Position numbers and translations under genes: made by a program | Origin: Pantoea eucrina | GTDB taxonomy: Bacteria; Pseudomonadota; Gammaproteobacteria; Enterobacterales; Enterobacteriaceae | Reading direction: 5' to 3' | Length of the DNA: 64,000 nt | Assembly (NCBI RefSeq): GCF_002095385.1 | Contig: NZ_MIPP01000018.1 | Location: forward strand, 1 to 64,000 | Part shown: positions 62,173-64,000 of the stretch, in pieces | Position numbering within the stretch: the stretch's first letter is position 1 | Layout: the number at the start of each line of letters is the position of its first letter | Notes under the pieces: model-generated | The model's input: the letters and a program-made list of their open reading frames with translations, nothing else | Database searches by the model: none | What the model was told of the DNA's origin: nothing

Positions 62173-63381
62173 ATGAAATTAGCATTATTGGCCGGTGTGG
62201 TCATGGCGGGGATCAGCGTTCAGGCAGCAGCACAGACATGGGTGCTGACGGATGCTGAAGCAAGTACAGAGAAGGGAAACTGGCACATCGACAGCAAAAC
62301 GCTGAAGCTGGGCGGCCAGCCGTTCAGCATCGAACAAAAAGTGCTGCATGGCGGCAAACAGGAAGGTTCGAAAGTCATTACGATTACCAGTCCGGAGGGC
62401 CTGACCATCGCGCTCAGCCCGACGCGCGGGATGGATTTACTGTACGTCAGGGGACACGGCGTGCGTCTGGGCTGGGATTCGCCGGTAGATGAAGTGGTCA
62501 ACCCGGCCTATATCAATCTGGAGAGCCGCAACGGTCTCGGCTGGCTTGATGGCTTTAATGAAATGATGGTGCGCTGCGGCTATGAGTGGACCGGGCATCC
62601 GGTCACTAAAGATGGCCGCATCTATACGCTGCACGGTAAAGCGGGCAACACACCCGCTTCGCAGGTTGAAGTCACCGTGGATGATAAAGCCCCGCATGAA
62701 ATCCGCATTCGCGGCCTGCTGAAAGAGCATACGTTCAAAAAATCGAACCTCGCCACCTGGACAGAGCTCCGTTACGTGCCGGGTACAGATGCCTTCACAC
62801 TGCATGATGTGTTAACCAACCACGGCGATTATCCGCAGGATTATCAGATCATCTATCACAGCAATTTCGGCACGCCGATTCTGGAGAAAGATGCCCGCTT
62901 TATCGCACCGCTGAAATCTGTCTCGCCTTTTAACGATTACGCGCAGAAAGGGCTGAATAGCTGGAACGTCTATGATGCGCCTGCCAGAGATTTTGATGAG
63001 ATGGTATTTAACCTGGTGCCGAAAGCGGACAGCAACGGAAAAACGCTGGCGGCGGTGGTTAACAGCAAAGGCAATAAAGGGGCATCAATCGAGTTTGATA
63101 CCCGCCAGCTGCCGGTGCTGACCATGTGGAAAAACACCGACACGCTTAAACAGGGCTACGTTACCGGTATTGAACCCGGTACCAGCTATGCCTATCCGGT
63201 CACCATTGAAAAAGAGCAGGGCAGGGTTAAGCAGCTACAGCCGGGCCAGAGCACCACGTTTGAGCTGACTTACACGCTGCTGAAAGATGCTGACGCCGTC
63301 AGCAAAACGGAACAGCGTATCGGGCAGATTCAGGGCGATGAAAAAGTCACCGTAGATCAGGCGCCGATTGCTAAAGAGTAA
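62173..63381 (+). CDS. DUF4432 aldose-epimerase-like periplasmic protein
   Basis: A 402-aa protein with signal peptide (MKLALLAGVVMAGISVQAAA). LTIALSPTRGMDLLYVRGHGVRLGWDSPVDEVVNP and the WLDGFNEMMVRCGYEWTGHP segment are typical of DUF4432, a galactose-mutarotase-like fold. The family is usually cytoplasmic, so an exported version is less common. Located between scrK and scrY, it probably handles a sugar in the periplasm. Confidence 0.88.
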   Translation: MKLALLAGVVMAGISVQAAAQTWVLTDAEASTEKGNWHIDSKTLKLGGQPFSIEQKVLHGGKQEGSKVITITSPEGLTIALSPTRGMDLLYVRGHGVRLGWDSPVDEVVNPAYINLESRNGLGWLDGFNEMMVRCGYEWTGHPVTKDGRIYTLHGKAGNTPASQVEVTVDDKAPHEIRIRGLLKEHTFKKSNLATWTELRYVPGTDAFTLHDVLTNHGDYPQDYQIIYHSNFGTPILEKDARFIAPLKSVSPFNDYAQKGLNSWNVYDAPARDFDEMVFNLVPKADSNGKTLAAVVNSKGNKGASIEFDTRQLPVLTMWKNTDTLKQGYVTGIEPGTSYAYPVTIEKEQGRVKQLQPGQSTTFELTYTLLKDADAVSKTEQRIGQIQGDEKVTVDQAPIAKE

Positions 63382-63388
63382 CCGCATG

Positions 63389-63415
63389 GAGCAGAGCCTG
63401 GCTCTGCTCTTTTTT
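63389..63415 (+). terminator. Terminator after the DUF4432 gene
   Basis: GAGCAGAGC (63389-63397), loop CTG, GCTCTGCTC (63401-63409), then T6. It starts 8 bp after the stop. Confidence 0.9.
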
Positions 63416-63510
63416 CCCTCTTTCTCCTGCTTCTCTCTCCCCCATGTATTACCCACCTGAGACGTCCCTTTGCGTTTTCCTGCACTATTTTGCGATGTAC
63501 TTCACATCAC

Positions 63511-64000
<490 letters not shown>

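Overview
The window reads as part of a large accessory plasmid of an enterobacterium of the Pantoea/Erwinia group. The evidence is enterobacterial protein families and codon use throughout, an IncI/F-type conjugal leading region, a P1 Cre-type recombinase, and a cargo (tellurite, butanediol, sucrose, PQQ dehydrogenase and osmolyte genes) of the kind known from large Pantoea plasmids. The genus is inferred; no replication gene, rRNA or tRNA lies in the window.

1-9264: mobilisation module. Two copies of a roughly 450-bp non-coding repeat (191-640 and 3974-4427) precede gene sets. The first set is a RadC-like protein, psiB and psiA; small unknown proteins follow the second copy. A HigBA-type toxin-antitoxin pair is embedded. 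A candidate oriT lies near 6848-6894, followed by nikA-like and (frameshifted) nikB-like genes. Gene orientation, psiBA and the repeats fit a leading region transcribed from the incoming T-strand.

9265-30681: mixed accessory genes. After an AT-rich gene-free stretch come a DMT exporter with its TetR repressor, a cluster of YcgZ/YmgA/AriR small proteins with an unlisted 41-aa secreted peptide, stress and metabolic genes (SDR, MCP, TraT lipoprotein, HAD, AmyA, DsrE, ASCH, DinB, BetT, DUF2254, racemase), and a FIST remnant.

29800-34056: the budR-budABC 2,3-butanediol locus. 34121-38055: two translationally coupled GAF/GGDEF/EAL proteins with complementary degeneration. 38319-41348: LprI-like protein, Cre-like recombinase, and a relBE pair that looks recently acquired. 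42162-44634: a two-gene SldBA-like PQQ dehydrogenase.

46962-58641: a complete tellurite/stress locus. terW and a five-gene nucleotide-like biosynthetic operon (ATP-grasp, two PRTases, HAD, CitE-like) run leftward; terZABCDEF runs rightward from a shared operator-rich region. 59773-64000: sucrose genes scrK and the start of scrY, bearing matching operators, with a DUF4432 gene and a decayed toxin-antitoxin pair between them.

Four genes (nikB, the DsrE gene, budC and probably the ATP-grasp gene) each appear to lack one base, which hints at assembly indels rather than four independent pseudogenes. All functions are read from sequence features and remembered family patterns; no database search was run.
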